From positions 1 to 40,496 of the forward strand of contig JBMFVX010000007.1 in assembly GCA_049965775.1 (NCBI GenBank): 40,496 bases of DNA, given 5' to 3'. Made by a program: the position numbers and the translations under genes. Source of the DNA: JABEVB01 sp049965775. GTDB taxonomy: Bacteria > Planctomycetota > Phycisphaerae > WQYP01. Position 1 is the stretch's first letter. Each line of letters begins with the position of its first letter. This document shows positions 1 to 8,643 of this stretch, one piece after another. The notes under the pieces are model-generated. The model was given only the letters and a program-made list of their open reading frames with translations, searched no databases and was not told the DNA's origin.

Positions 1-49
1 TGCGCGTCGCTCGCGCCTCGCCGACGGCCAAAATTCCTGCGCCATATGA

Positions 50-178
50 GTACATGTTATTTCTTTACAGGCCCTAAATGGTCAGCCCGGCCCGGAACTT
101 GTGGTTCGTTGCGTGACACAGCCGGACGATGGCCAGGAGGTTCTGCCGAATCGTTTGGGACTTAAAATACCGAGTTAA
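50..178 (+). pseudogene. C-terminal tail of an unidentified upstream gene, possibly frameshifted
   Basis: One plus-strand frame is open from just after a TGA at 47-49 to a TAA at 176-178 and reads like a real protein end, with QPGPELVVR and QPDDGQEVLPNR segments. The frame one base over is open from position 3 to a TAA at 75-77 and could be the part upstream of a frameshift. A strong terminator hairpin sits about 100 bases downstream, as expected behind a real gene. I do not recognise the protein. It could also be spurious: the stretch is short and the window cuts off what lies to the left. Confidence 0.28.
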
Positions 179-215
179 ATTAAGCGGTTTCTATCCGAAA
201 GTCAGACAACTGCGA

Positions 216-239
216 CAGTGGCAGTGGCAGTGGCAGTGG
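216..239. repeat. Four tandem CAGTGG hexamers
   Basis: CAGTGG occurs four times head to tail without mismatch, followed by a G-rich run. It lies between the putative end of the upstream gene and its terminator, outside any gene I accept. It is probably a simple-sequence slippage tract and no function is evident. Confidence 0.8.
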
Positions 240-282
240 GGGCAGGAGGGTCGCAAATGCAGTGAAAACTTTTTGCAACAAC

Positions 283-312
283 GGCCTTGGCGCTGGCGCC
301 ACGGCCATTTTT
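283..312 (+). terminator. Rho-independent terminator of the upstream plus-strand gene
   Basis: The ten-base arms at 283-292 and 297-306 pair with a single mismatch around a CTGG tetraloop. A T run follows at 308-312. This is a classic intrinsic terminator reading left to right, and it closes the transcript entering from the left edge of the window. Confidence 0.7.
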
Positions 313-383
313 GCCGCGCAACTCCGTAACTTGGGCCAGAGTGATTGTCTGCATTAGAACATTCCCAACGCCCCCATTCGGCG

Positions 384-389
384 TATAAT
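384..389 (+). promoter_or_regulatory. Possible -10 element for the downstream glycosyltransferase
   Basis: A perfect TATAAT lies 49 bases before the first possible start of the glycosyltransferase gene and just downstream of the terminator at 283-312. I see no good -35 hexamer at 16-18 bases, so this is only a candidate. Confidence 0.3.
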
Positions 390-437
390 CGGGCCGGAGT
401 CCTAATGTGACCGCTTACTTGAGGCCCAAGGGTGCAA

Positions 438-1625
438 ATGCAATCATTACCAGGTGAACCAACTTCTGCACCAACCACAGCAGCCAATGATGTCAAGATC
501 AGTATTGTAGTTCCCACCTTCTGCGAGGCGGAGAACCTGCCGGAACTCGTGCGGCAGCTTGCCGCCGCCCTTACCCTAACAGGCTGGCCATGGGAACTTA
601 TAGTAGTGGATGATAATTCACCCGATGGCACGCCACAGTTGCTCACGATGATTAGGCAAGAATATCCGCAAGTTCGGTTTCTCATCCGCAAGGAAGACCG
701 CGGTTTGTCATCTGCGGTGTTGGCCGGCTGTGCCATGGCACGCTACGGCTATATTGTGGTGATGGATGCTGACCTTAGCCACCCCCCAGAGTCAGTTCCG
801 TCGCTTGTGGAGCCTCTGCTCAAAAACACGGCTGACTTCGTCATCGGCTCCCGCTATGTTGCTGGTGGTCGCACCGAAGATTGGGGCGCCTTTCGCTGGC
901 TAAACAGCGCGGTAGCCACCGCACTGAGCCGCCCCTTTGTCGGCGCTGTAAAAGATTCAATGGCGGGATTCTTTGCATTTCGCCGCCAGATGCTTACCTC
1001 CTGCCACGAGCTTAACCCCATTGGTTATAAGATCGGTTTGGAACTGCTGGTGAAAGCCCGCATCACGCGAATCACAGAAGTACCCATTGTTTTTCGCAAC
1101 CGCATTCACGGGCAAAGCAAACTTAGCCTTAAGGAACAATTCCGGTACTTGGAGCATCTATCCCGGCTATATGATTATAAATACCCCAAAGGCTCACCGC
1201 GCCTTAAGTTTTTGATTGTCGGCGCTTTGGGGGCTTGCACCGCGCTAGCCGCCGTTCATGTGCTCTACAAGTGGATACATCTGCCCTACCTGCCAGCGTT
1301 GACTGCGGGCCTGCTGGCAATGACGGCGGTTACCCTGGTGTTTTTTGTGCGCTATGTCCGCACACAGCGGGCGTTTATCATCATGCGCCGGCCTTACCTG
1401 GAGTTTACGCTCATCAGTGCGGCAGAAGTGGCGGGCGGCATTGTGGCGGGATTTTTTGCCAACCGCATCTGGGGACCTTTGCCTGCAACGCTCCTGAGCC
1501 TGCTGGCTCTGATGTTGGTGCGGTATTTGCTTCGCAAGGTGTTTCTGCACGATGTCCGCGGCCTGCATAAGACCGCCCGTCCCTCATCGCAGACTTTAGC
1601 GAATGCAAACTGCGAGCAGGCATAG
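438..1625 (+). CDS. Dolichol-phosphate-mannose-synthase-like glycosyltransferase with GtrA domain
   Basis: This is a GT2-family glycosyltransferase of the polyprenol-monophosphomannose synthase type, expected to move a sugar from a nucleotide donor to a lipid-phosphate carrier on the inner face of the membrane. The N-terminal half shows SIVVPTFCEAENL, the nucleotide-binding VDDNSPDG and the metal-binding DADLSHPPE near residue 110. The C-terminal part from about residue 258 has four hydrophobic segments and resembles GtrA, a membrane module that helps flip lipid-linked sugars. Fusions of DPM1 and GtrA domains are common in bacteria. I prefer the ATG at 438, since AAGGG lies 5 bases upstream; an in-frame GTG at 432 overlaps that site and would add two residues. 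The enzyme class is sure. Sugar and acceptor are not known. Confidence 0.88.
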   Translation: MQSLPGEPTSAPTTAANDVKISIVVPTFCEAENLPELVRQLAAALTLTGWPWELIVVDDNSPDGTPQLLTMIRQEYPQVRFLIRKEDRGLSSAVLAGCAMARYGYIVVMDADLSHPPESVPSLVEPLLKNTADFVIGSRYVAGGRTEDWGAFRWLNSAVATALSRPFVGAVKDSMAGFFAFRRQMLTSCHELNPIGYKIGLELLVKARITRITEVPIVFRNRIHGQSKLSLKEQFRYLEHLSRLYDYKYPKGSPRLKFLIVGALGACTALAAVHVLYKWIHLPYLPALTAGLLAMTAVTLVFFVRYVRTQRAFIIMRRPYLEFTLISAAEVAGGIVAGFFANRIWGPLPATLLSLLALMLVRYLLRKVFLHDVRGLHKTARPSSQTLANANCEQA

Positions 1626-1713
1626 GCAAATGCCGGTGGCCGCGGCAAGATGACAATGCGGCCAAGAGCCTTGCGATCATCGCCAACCTTGGGGACGCCT
1701 CGCAGGGCCGGGC

Positions 1714-1765
1714 AAAAAGCTCGGCGGCAGGCGTCAGAAAAAACATTTTTCTGCAGCCTGCCGCC
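1714..1765 (-). terminator. Long nested hairpin terminator, minus strand
   Basis: Perfect 10-base arms (1723-1732 and 1756-1765) enclose a second perfect 8-base stem (1735-1742 and 1746-1753) with a 3-base loop; the two stems are separated by a 2x2 internal loop. On the minus strand a run of five T follows four bases after the outer stem (AAAAA at 1714-1718 on plus). It lies between two converging genes and should terminate the prepilin-like gene. It may also stop the glycosyltransferase transcript, although no T run follows it on plus. Confidence 0.75.
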
Positions 1766-1786
1766 AGAAATCTATACTTGGTTAAA

Positions 1787-2611
1787 TCAATAGCTGGTTG
1801 CAACGTTCATCTGCTCGATGGTGTTGATGTCTTTGGCTTCTACATGGCCATCGAAGAACAAGGCATTGGCATAGCCCGCCCCCGACGAGTTGGACATATG
1901 CCGGAACCGCATGCCGCTTTCCCACAGCCACGAGGAACTTGACGTGGCGTCCATGTTGGCCTCGCCCGATGTGCCGCCACTGGGAATCTTGGTTAGCGGC
2001 TGCTGCGTCCAGAATGGAGCGTCATAATAGAACCAATACAAGGTGGAGTCGCTGTCGCCGTTGGTTTGTACCTGATTGGCATCGGTGATGGCAATCGTTT
2101 CGGAGGGGCGCTGAATAGCGCCAAGGCGTGTCAGACTCACGGAGTACAAGTTCAGAAAGTTGAAGGTATAGTGCCATTTGAACGCGTTGATATTGCAGGC
2201 ATAGTTGTCGGCCCATTTGTCGGTATCGGGTACATCCACCGCGGGGCAGCGAAATATCTGAGCGTACTTTACCGCCAAAGCCGTTGGATTGGACGTTAAG
2301 CTATAACGCGACTCGGCCGGCCCGCCGGTATAGAACGAAAAGAGCGCATCGGAATAATCGTAGTAGGGATAGGTGGGCGAAGTGAGGTCCTCACCGGCCG
2401 GCATAAAGCCGTCCGACACATTCGAGTATTCCACGAGCATCGTGCCAATCTGCCGCAGGTTATTCTGGCATTGCACGTTTATGGCGTTTTGGCGGGCATT
2501 GGCCAGGGCTGGCAGGATCAGGCCCATCAGCAAAGCAATGATGGTAAGCACCACCAAAAGCTCCACCAGCGTGAAGCCCTCTCTTGTCTGCTTGTTTACT
2601 CGGTTCAACAT
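1787..2611 (-). CDS. Prepilin-type N-terminal cleavage/methylation domain protein (type II secretion G-like)
   Basis: This is a pseudopilin-like protein of the family greatly expanded in Planctomycetota. Residues 12-38 carry the prepilin signal, GFTLVELLVVLTIIALL, with Glu at +5 after the Gly cleavage site, followed by one hydrophobic helix. The C-terminal end has a conserved His, then ANALFFDGH, matching the family's H-x(n)-DG ending. The start at 2611 is chosen because it puts the charged leader MLNRVNKQTREG directly before the signal and has GGGAAG five bases upstream; the frame stays open a further 61 codons, but that stretch does not look coding. A prepilin peptidase should process it and leave it in the inner membrane or a fibre. 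The role of these proteins in planctomycetes is unclear. Confidence 0.88.
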   Translation of the reverse strand: MLNRVNKQTREGFTLVELLVVLTIIALLMGLILPALANARQNAINVQCQNNLRQIGTMLVEYSNVSDGFMPAGEDLTSPTYPYYDYSDALFSFYTGGPAESRYSLTSNPTALAVKYAQIFRCPAVDVPDTDKWADNYACNINAFKWHYTFNFLNLYSVSLTRLGAIQRPSETIAITDANQVQTNGDSDSTLYWFYYDAPFWTQQPLTKIPSGGTSGEANMDATSSSSWLWESGMRFRHMSNSSGAGYANALFFDGHVEAKDINTIEQMNVATSY

Positions 2612-3021
2612 CGCAACTTCCCTCTTGGACACTTTTGTTTGGGACTGCAGCTCTGGCCGCAATGCCAAACACTCCGCCTCACAAACGAACCATAAACGCC
2701 GGCTCGCGAAGTTGAGGCCAATCTTTTTCTCATTCGCACGCAGCGGAAAATCGCCGCATACCATGAACTGCCAAGAAATCGGTGCCGCCCGCAAAGAGTT
2801 CCGCAGCGCGACAGTCCTTTCATCGGATGGACATGCCTGGAGCCTTGATTATTTTCGCGGAACGCTTATGGGCCTACCCCTGGGTCTGATAAAATCCCGG
2901 CATGCGGTTGTACGTTGTACATGCGACCGATAATCTACCATTAAGATAGCGCCCACAACCATAGGACTTGGCGGCGCACCTACAATAAGCGCAGCGAGGC
3001 CCGGCTAATAATGGAGCAAAT
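2612..3021. other. Intergenic region between divergent genes, nothing recognised
   Basis: This 410-base divergent spacer must hold promoters for the prepilin-like gene and the ThuA gene. I find no convincing -35/-10 pair. A direct repeat of TTGTAC at 2908-2913 and 2915-2920 lies upstream of GATAAT at 2929-2934, but the spacing is short. A TAAAAT at 2890-2895 has no matching -35. No small ORF or RNA gene is convincing. Confidence 0.5.
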
Positions 3022-3747
3022 ATGCAAGCTGATTTCCCAAGGGTGACCGTCTGGCACGAATACCAGCACGAAAAGCGCAATCCGGAGGTACGGAGGCTTT
3101 ATCCAAAGGGCATGCACGAGACCCTAGCCGAGGGCCTGCGCGCTGCCGGGGCTATGACGGTACGCACCGCCACCCTCGAAGAGCCGGATCACGGCCTTGC
3201 GCCCGAAGTGCTTGCCGCCACCGATGTGCTCATCTGGTGGGGACACATGGCGCATGATGCCGTGCACGATGATGTTGTCCAACGAGCGCATGCCCGCGTA
3301 CTCGCCGGCATGGGCCTCATTGTGCTCCACTCCGCCCACTTCTCAAAATTATTTAAACGGCTCATGGGAACAACCTGCGACCTGAAGTGGCGCGAAGCCG
3401 ACGATCGCGAAATTTTATGGGTTACAGCACCCGGCCATCCAATCTTGCGCGGCATCAGCGACCATGTGGTGCTACCGCGCGAAGAAATGTACGGTGAACA
3501 CTTTGACATACCTGAACCGGACGAAACCATCCTCATCTCCTCGTTTTCCGGCGGAGAGGTATTTCGCAGCGGCCTGACGTGGCGACGCGGCATGGGACGA
3601 ATTTTCTATTTCCGCCCCGGCCATGAAACCTATCCGACCTACCACAATCCGCAAGTCATGCGCATCATAGCCAATGCAGTTTATTGGGCTGCCCCAACGG
3701 GCGGGGCCGGGGCGTCTGTTTTTGGCAATCACATGCCATTGCCATGA
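3022..3747 (+). CDS. ThuA-like domain protein
   Basis: This 241-residue protein covers the ThuA-like fold, a glutamine-amidotransferase-like alpha/beta domain first named for trehalose utilisation in rhizobia and abundant in planctomycetes. It starts with VTVWHEYQHEK, has LIWWGHMAHDAVHD near residue 75, VLHSAHFSKLFKRLMG near 105-120, and a FYFRPGHETYPTY ending with the conserved GHE and the PTY that precedes the last helix. There is no signal peptide, so it is probably cytoplasmic. GGAG lies 6 bases before the ATG. It is followed closely by the DUF192 gene. Members are thought to act on sugars or sugar derivatives, but the reaction is not established, so no specific substrate is claimed. Confidence 0.82.
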   Translation: MQADFPRVTVWHEYQHEKRNPEVRRLYPKGMHETLAEGLRAAGAMTVRTATLEEPDHGLAPEVLAATDVLIWWGHMAHDAVHDDVVQRAHARVLAGMGLIVLHSAHFSKLFKRLMGTTCDLKWREADDREILWVTAPGHPILRGISDHVVLPREEMYGEHFDIPEPDETILISSFSGGEVFRSGLTWRRGMGRIFYFRPGHETYPTYHNPQVMRIIANAVYWAAPTGGAGASVFGNHMPLP

Positions 3748-3862
3748 GGTTTTGATTATGATGTTGCACTCACCATTTACGCATTCTATTTTGACTCTTC
3801 GCGATACGCGCAAGTTATTGCCTGGCGGGGGTTTTTCTGCTATTCGTGAGTTCTGCATACCC

Positions 3863-4495
3863 ATGCTTGCTTATGCCAGAGAGAGTCTTGTACCGCATCG
3901 TTCAACGCGACCAGGCTGCCGGCGCCCGCCTGCGGCAGCATTACTTTTACTGTGCATATCTTTGACGCTTTGCGGATGCCATCGCCAAACAGCATCGTCG
4001 GCAGGTCAAAAAGTGCCCACCCCACGACAAACACCTTCCGCAGCCGCAGTCGAAACACAACCGGCCCAACGCGCCATCCCCACTACCACAACCGAACTGG
4101 CCCGACTTGACAAACTGCCAACCATCTCGGTCACTATCAATGGCCATCTCTTCAAACTTTGGGTTGCCCGCACCGATGCGCAGCAGCGTCGAGGGCTTAT
4201 GTTCATACACAGCATGCCTGTGGATCGCGGTATGATCTTCGTTTTCCCTTATTCACAGGATGAAACATTTTGGATGAAGAACACCTTTATCCCGCTTGAT
4301 TTGGTGTTTTTGAACCGCTCCGGACGTGTGAGCCAGTTTGAAACCATGCCCGCCTGGGATGGGACCGTGCATTATTACCCAAGCCTTAATGCCGTCCGCT
4401 ACGCCATTGAGCTTAACGCCGGCACGACCCAACGGCTTGGCCTTTCGGTTGGTTATCGCATACTATTGCCAAAAGCGATTACGACCGCCCCCTAG
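3863..4495 (+). CDS. DUF192 family lipoprotein
   Basis: The C-terminal 120 residues are a clear DUF192 domain: an ARTDAQQRRGLMF segment, then GMIFVFPYSQDETFWMKNT, then IPLDLVFLNRSGRV and a closing IELNAGTTQRLGL. The start is uncertain. From the ATG at 3863 the protein begins with an Arg-rich leader, a Leu-rich helix and LTLCGC, which looks like a lipoprotein signal with the lipid-attached Cys at the second Cys. An ATG at 3758 has a better ribosome site (GAGG overlapping the ThuA stop) but would put about 55 residues before the hydrophobic stretch. A TTGACT at 3791-3796 might be a -35 for the shorter form. The function of DUF192 is unknown; the domain usually occurs in exported proteins. Confidence 0.8.
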   Translation: MLAYARESLVPHRSTRPGCRRPPAAALLLLCISLTLCGCHRQTASSAGQKVPTPRQTPSAAAVETQPAQRAIPTTTTELARLDKLPTISVTINGHLFKLWVARTDAQQRRGLMFIHSMPVDRGMIFVFPYSQDETFWMKNTFIPLDLVFLNRSGRVSQFETMPAWDGTVHYYPSLNAVRYAIELNAGTTQRLGLSVGYRILLPKAITTAP

Positions 4496-4598
4496 CAAGC
4501 GGCACCGCTGGGCCTCATAGCCCTGTCACTTGAGCCTTTAAGAGGAAAGCTAAGCGTTTGGCACGTCAACGATTCAAGTCGAAACCCCTGGAACAGCC

Positions 4599-5453
4599 AT
4601 GAGCAAACCCGGCACTGCGTTATTAATTGGCGGCAAACCGCGTCCCTGGTGGAAGGCATGTCTGCGAACCTTTTTTACCCGGCCCAGGCATGTCTTGGGG
4701 TGGTTATGGCGATTGCTTATCATCGCGCTGATTCTGCTGCTGTTCTGCTGGAGCCTCACACTCTGGACGCCGGGCTGGTACCGACCTCTTGGTGCCGCCG
4801 GGCCCGTCGTACAGGAACAGGCCCGCGAGGCGCAGTCGCTTCTGTTGAACCTGCGAAATCAAATTCAGAATCCCCGTATACGCTATGTTAGATGGATCAT
4901 CACGCAAGACCAGGTCAACAGCCTCCTTGCACTGGTTTATGATGAAAGCTCGGCTGGTCTGCCTCACGGCCACACAGCTTTGGTCCGGCAGCCCTTTGTT
5001 CGTTTCGGCAATGGCCGCATAACCCTTGCCGCTCGCATAAAGGGACTTTTCGCATCGTCCGTAGCCAGCATAACGATTGGTGTACGTACAGCCCCGGCTT
5101 TGACGCCCGGCGCGGCACCGGAAGGGCATATTCAAATTCTCTCACTCCACAGCGGCGAATTGCCCATTCCTCGATTTTTGATCATTGCCGAACTGCAATC
5201 ACTCACTCCGCGGCTCGCGCCCTCCATTGAACACACGTTAGACCTTTACGGAGGCGCACGCTACGCTCGCCGCATTACGCCGCAAATCGTCAGTATGATT
5301 AAAGCGATGCTTGCCAGCAGGTCCTTCCCACTGGCACTGGACTTTAATCATCGCCAGATGATCCTGCGACGCTTAAGCGTGGAAGCCGCGCACGAGAACC
5401 AACTCGGGCAAAGCATACCCGCACGGCTGGTTATTGAGTTTTCAGCTCCTTAA
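4599..5453 (+). CDS. Hypothetical membrane-anchored protein upstream of rsmA
   Basis: I do not recognise this 284-residue protein. A basic N-terminus with KPRPWWK and RPRH precedes one strong transmembrane helix at about residues 37-57, so the bulk should lie outside the cytoplasm. The rest alternates helix- and strand-like segments; RWIITQDQVNSLLALV near residue 93 recalls the start of DUF2140/YpmS-like lipid-binding domains, a weak resemblance only. It ends four bases before the rsmA ORF, and the pair is almost certainly co-transcribed. The ribosome site is weak (GGAA). The reading is secure as a real gene because of length, continuous coding character and tight spacing. Function is open. 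Confidence 0.75.
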   Translation: MSKPGTALLIGGKPRPWWKACLRTFFTRPRHVLGWLWRLLIIALILLLFCWSLTLWTPGWYRPLGAAGPVVQEQAREAQSLLLNLRNQIQNPRIRYVRWIITQDQVNSLLALVYDESSAGLPHGHTALVRQPFVRFGNGRITLAARIKGLFASSVASITIGVRTAPALTPGAAPEGHIQILSLHSGELPIPRFLIIAELQSLTPRLAPSIEHTLDLYGGARYARRITPQIVSMIKAMLASRSFPLALDFNHRQMILRRLSVEAAHENQLGQSIPARLVIEFSAP

Positions 5454-5457
5454 ATAA

Positions 5458-6405
5458 ATGCGAGGCATGAGCACGGTTATGGATAGGCGGCAAATCATGC
5501 AGGTGCTCGCTGCGGCCGGGGCAAGGCCACAACATCGCTTTGGCCAGAACTTCATGATGGACCAACGGATGCTCTCGGCGATTGTTGAGGCAGGGCAATT
5601 AAGCCCGGGCGATACGGTACTTGAAGTTGGCCCGGGCGTCGGCAACCTTACCAGCCGTATCGCCGCCAGGGCCGGCCGCGTACTGGCGGTAGACATTGAT
5701 GAGCCGCTGATGCGGGCCGCCGCAAACCATTGGCGCGACCTGACCAACATTCGCTGGCTGCATGCCGACGCGCTTGCCGGCAAACACAAGCTCGACCCCC
5801 AGATGCTTGACGAACTTCGCTCACTCCACGCCGAGGCAACCGGAGCGCTCAAACTCATCGCCAACCTGCCGTATAATGCAGCCAGCCCTCTTATTGCGGA
5901 AGTGCTTACGCTATGCTGGCACGAACAACGACGCAACGTTATTCAAACGCAATCTACTCCGGACGCTCCACGCCTGATTTTCGAACGTCTTATTTTTACC
6001 GTGCAGTGGGAAGTCGCCCAGCGTATGGCCGCTCCACCTGATTGCGCCGATTACGGCGCCCTGGGCATACTTATGCAACTGCTGGCGAATGTGCGCATCA
6101 TCCGCAGCATTGAGCCGGGCGCTTTCTGGCCGCCGCCCAAGGTTCGCTCCGCGCTGGTTGAAGTTATTGTGCAACCCGCCCGCTTTGGAGCGATAGGCGA
6201 TATTGAGCAGCTTACACTCGTGCTGCGCGGCATTTTTGCGCATCGGAGGCAAAATCTGGTCAATGCCATTCGCCATGGCTTAAAACCGCATGATATGGCG
6301 GCCATTGTGTCGGCATTGAACGCGGCCAACATAAACCCGGCAAGCCGCCCGGCCACCCTTACACCCACCGACTTCATTAGGCTTTCACAAATCCTCGCTA
6401 AATGA
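5458..6405 (+). CDS. rsmA: 16S rRNA (adenine1518-N6/adenine1519-N6)-dimethyltransferase
   Basis: RsmA (KsgA) dimethylates two adjacent adenosines in the 3'-terminal helix of 16S rRNA during late assembly of the small subunit. The typical N-terminal HRFGQNFMMD is at 26-35, the SAM-binding EVGPGVGNLT at 56-65, the acidic AVDID at 77-81, and the catalytic NLPY at 136-139. The C-terminal small helical domain is present. At 315 residues it is slightly longer than the usual 270-ish; the extra lies mainly after NLPY, around residues 150-180. Several ATGs compete at 5458, 5467 and 5479 and none has a good ribosome site, so the first few residues are uncertain. It follows the membrane protein gene by four bases, which suggests coupled translation. 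Confidence 0.93.
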   Translation: MRGMSTVMDRRQIMQVLAAAGARPQHRFGQNFMMDQRMLSAIVEAGQLSPGDTVLEVGPGVGNLTSRIAARAGRVLAVDIDEPLMRAAANHWRDLTNIRWLHADALAGKHKLDPQMLDELRSLHAEATGALKLIANLPYNAASPLIAEVLTLCWHEQRRNVIQTQSTPDAPRLIFERLIFTVQWEVAQRMAAPPDCADYGALGILMQLLANVRIIRSIEPGAFWPPPKVRSALVEVIVQPARFGAIGDIEQLTLVLRGIFAHRRQNLVNAIRHGLKPHDMAAIVSALNAANINPASRPATLTPTDFIRLSQILAK

Positions 6406-6488
6406 TAACTTCTGCTGCGTCAGGGCTGCAGCGGCTGCAGGCCCAGGGCCGGCCCGGGCCAATCTCGAAACTTTTTTGTGAGATTATC

Positions 6489-7385
6489 ATGACGGATTTT
6501 GTTGCGATCAATGGACAGATCATCCCGTATGAAGATGCCCGCATCGCCCCATTTGATGCCGGAGTATTGCACGGCGCCGGCCTGTTTGAAACCATGCGGG
6601 TGATTGGCGGACGAGTCATCGCATTTGACGCCCATCTAGCACGACTCGCGGCCAGTGCAGCCGCCCTCGCCATGCCGGTGCATTTTGAAAAGCCGGCCCT
6701 GTTGGAGTTAATTTCGGAACTTCTTGACGCCAATGACCTACGCGACGCCCGCCTCCGCCTGACTGTTACGCGCGGCGACTTAAGTGACGTTGATGCTGCA
6801 AACCCCGATCCCCCCACCACAACCCTTGTTTCCGCAGGCGAGTTTAAACCCTATCCTGCAGCGCTCTACGAAAAAGGCATGACGGTGGCAATCTCACGGT
6901 ATCAGCAGAACCCATTCTCTCCGCTGTGCGGGCACAAATCAACCAGCTATCTTGATCGGCTGCTGGCCCTGCGCGAGGCCCAAAAGGCCGGCGCGGGCGA
7001 AGCGCTATGGTTTACTGTTGGCGAAAAATATCTCGCCGAGGGTTGCATCAGCAATGTTTTCATCGTTACCGCCGCTGGAGAAATCGCCACCTGCCCGATC
7101 GAGCATCCGCAACATCCCGGCAATCGCATAGTGCTGCCCGGTATCACGCGCTCGCTGGTGTGCAAACTCGCGGCGGAGTCTGCTCTCGCCATGCACGAAA
7201 AACCGCTCACCATTAACGACCTATTGGCCGCCAAGGAGGTTTTTATCACCAATGCAATCATGGGAATTATGCCCGTTGTGCGAATTGAACGGCATGTCGT
7301 CGGCGACGAAAAACCGGGCGTGGTGACACAGCGGCTGCGGCAGGCCTATCTCGCCCATCTGGATAAACTATGCGTAGCACCCTGA
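6489..7385 (+). CDS. Class IV (branched-chain type) aminotransferase or aminodeoxychorismate lyase
   Basis: This is a PLP enzyme of fold type IV, 298 residues. It begins with the family's VAINGQIIPYEDARI and GVLHGAGLFETMRV, has the probable Schiff-base lysine K150 in CGHKSTSYLDR, and the EGCISNVF motif at 184-191 that holds the cofactor phosphate and carboxylate. Branched-chain aminotransferase, D-amino-acid aminotransferase and PabC (4-amino-4-deoxychorismate lyase) share these motifs and I cannot separate them; the short length and the GHKSTSYL box lean slightly to the PabC/D-AAT side. The start at 6489 fits the family start and has GTGAG six bases upstream. It sits between rsmA and a Nif3-like gene, probably in one transcript. 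Confidence 0.88.
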   Translation: MTDFVAINGQIIPYEDARIAPFDAGVLHGAGLFETMRVIGGRVIAFDAHLARLAASAAALAMPVHFEKPALLELISELLDANDLRDARLRLTVTRGDLSDVDAANPDPPTTTLVSAGEFKPYPAALYEKGMTVAISRYQQNPFSPLCGHKSTSYLDRLLALREAQKAGAGEALWFTVGEKYLAEGCISNVFIVTAAGEIATCPIEHPQHPGNRIVLPGITRSLVCKLAAESALAMHEKPLTINDLLAAKEVFITNAIMGIMPVVRIERHVVGDEKPGVVTQRLRQAYLAHLDKLCVAP

Positions 7386-7401
7386 TGCTGGAGACCTTAT
7401 T

Positions 7402-8643
7402 ATGAAGCGTACAAAAGCAACCTCTTCCGCCGGGCCAAAAGCAGTTCCGGCTCGGGGCTACCCAACGTTGGATGGCGCCCACGGCCAGCGGCGGCCGGAA
7501 AATCTTTGGCGCAGCGGTAAAGCAGGCCCATATTTACTTGACGCCGTAGCACAATTTTTAGATGAGCTAGCACCACCGGCACTCGCCGAGCCGTGGGATA
7601 ATGTTGGGCTCCTTAGCGCATGCCCCGGAGCGTCGGTTGCCAAGGTGCTTGTGGCGATTGACCTTACCGCGGCAGTACTCCATGAGGCAATGGCCTGGGA
7701 TACCGATTTATTGGTATGTTATCATCCGCCCGTTTTTCAACCGCTGAAAACGCTAGTTCCGCAGCTAAATGCCCCTTGCGGCAACGCACTTTTGGCGCAC
7801 GCGACGGGCATTTGGATCTACAGTCCACACACCGCGCTCGATGCCGCCAGCGGCGGCACCAATGATGCACTGGCTGAGGCTCTTAAACTGAACGTTGCAG
7901 GCAGCCTTCGCCCCAGCCATGCGGGCGAGCCACACCTTAAACTTGTGACCTTCATTCCTGAAAACGAAGTCGAAAAGGTAGCCGATGCCGTATTTCTCGC
8001 CGGCGCCGGCCGCATCGGCCGTAAGAGCCGCTATCACCACTGCAGTTTTCGTACGCCGGGCACTGGTACTTTTTTTGGTGATGAATCCACTCATCCAGCC
8101 GTTGGCGAGTCGGGTCGCATGGAGTTTGTGCGTGAAGTACGTTTTGAAACAGTACTGCCCGCCCGATTGGCCGATGCGGTTGTGGCAGCATTGCGAACCA
8201 GCCACCCTTACGAAGAACCGGCCTTTGATTTGCTTGTGATGCATACCCCACCCGACGCCACAGGCACCGGAAGAATTGCTCACGTTAAACATACCCTGCT
8301 GGAGTTGGCCCAGCAATGCAAAGCCCGCCTGGGCCTCTCACAGGTACAGGTTGTCGGCGAACCGTCAAGACATATTGAAACGGCGGCCATTATTGCGGGC
8401 AGCGCCGGGCGTCTGGCTCTCGATTGCGGCAGCCATCCGCAACCCGATTGCCTGATTACCGGCGAGCTTAAACATCATGATATGCTGGCATACAAAGCTG
8501 CCGGCATCGCGACCATCTGCCTTGGCCATGGCTCCAGCGAGCAGCCGGTGCTGCACCGGTTAAGAGAGCGTCTGTCCGAGCAATTTAGCTCGCTTGAGGT
8601 ACGCGTTTCAACGGCGCATGTGGAACCCTTTACTATCGTGTGA
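7402..8643 (+). CDS. Nif3-like dinuclear metal-centre protein with central YqfO insert
   Basis: This belongs to the Nif3/YqfO/DUF34 family. The N-terminal lobe has WDNVGLL, the metal-binding CYHPPVF (H108) and SPHTALDAASGGTND; the C-terminal lobe has DCLITGELKHHDML and CLGHGSSEQP. Between them lies the PII-like insert that starts at KLVTFIPENEVEKVADA and contains the GxGxFFG-like TGTFFGDE and a closing SHPYEEPAFDLL. This matches the long form found in Bacillus, about 370 residues, plus roughly 40 extra N-terminal residues without clear structure. Members are annotated as GTP cyclohydrolase I type 2 homologues, but the true reaction is not settled. GGAG is eight bases before the ATG, and the gene follows the aminotransferase by 16 bases. 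Confidence 0.9.
   Translation: MKRTKATSSAGPKAVPARGYPTLDGAHGQRRPENLWRSGKAGPYLLDAVAQFLDELAPPALAEPWDNVGLLSACPGASVAKVLVAIDLTAAVLHEAMAWDTDLLVCYHPPVFQPLKTLVPQLNAPCGNALLAHATGIWIYSPHTALDAASGGTNDALAEALKLNVAGSLRPSHAGEPHLKLVTFIPENEVEKVADAVFLAGAGRIGRKSRYHHCSFRTPGTGTFFGDESTHPAVGESGRMEFVREVRFETVLPARLADAVVAALRTSHPYEEPAFDLLVMHTPPDATGTGRIAHVKHTLLELAQQCKARLGLSQVQVVGEPSRHIETAAIIAGSAGRLALDCGSHPQPDCLITGELKHHDMLAYKAAGIATICLGHGSSEQPVLHRLRERLSEQFSSLEVRVSTAHVEPFTIV

Noticed and set aside
191..736. Minus-strand frame of 181 codons across the start of the first glycosyltransferase
   Set aside because: It runs antisense through the GT2 catalytic motifs and through the terminator hairpin and CAGTGG tract; no family-like residues.
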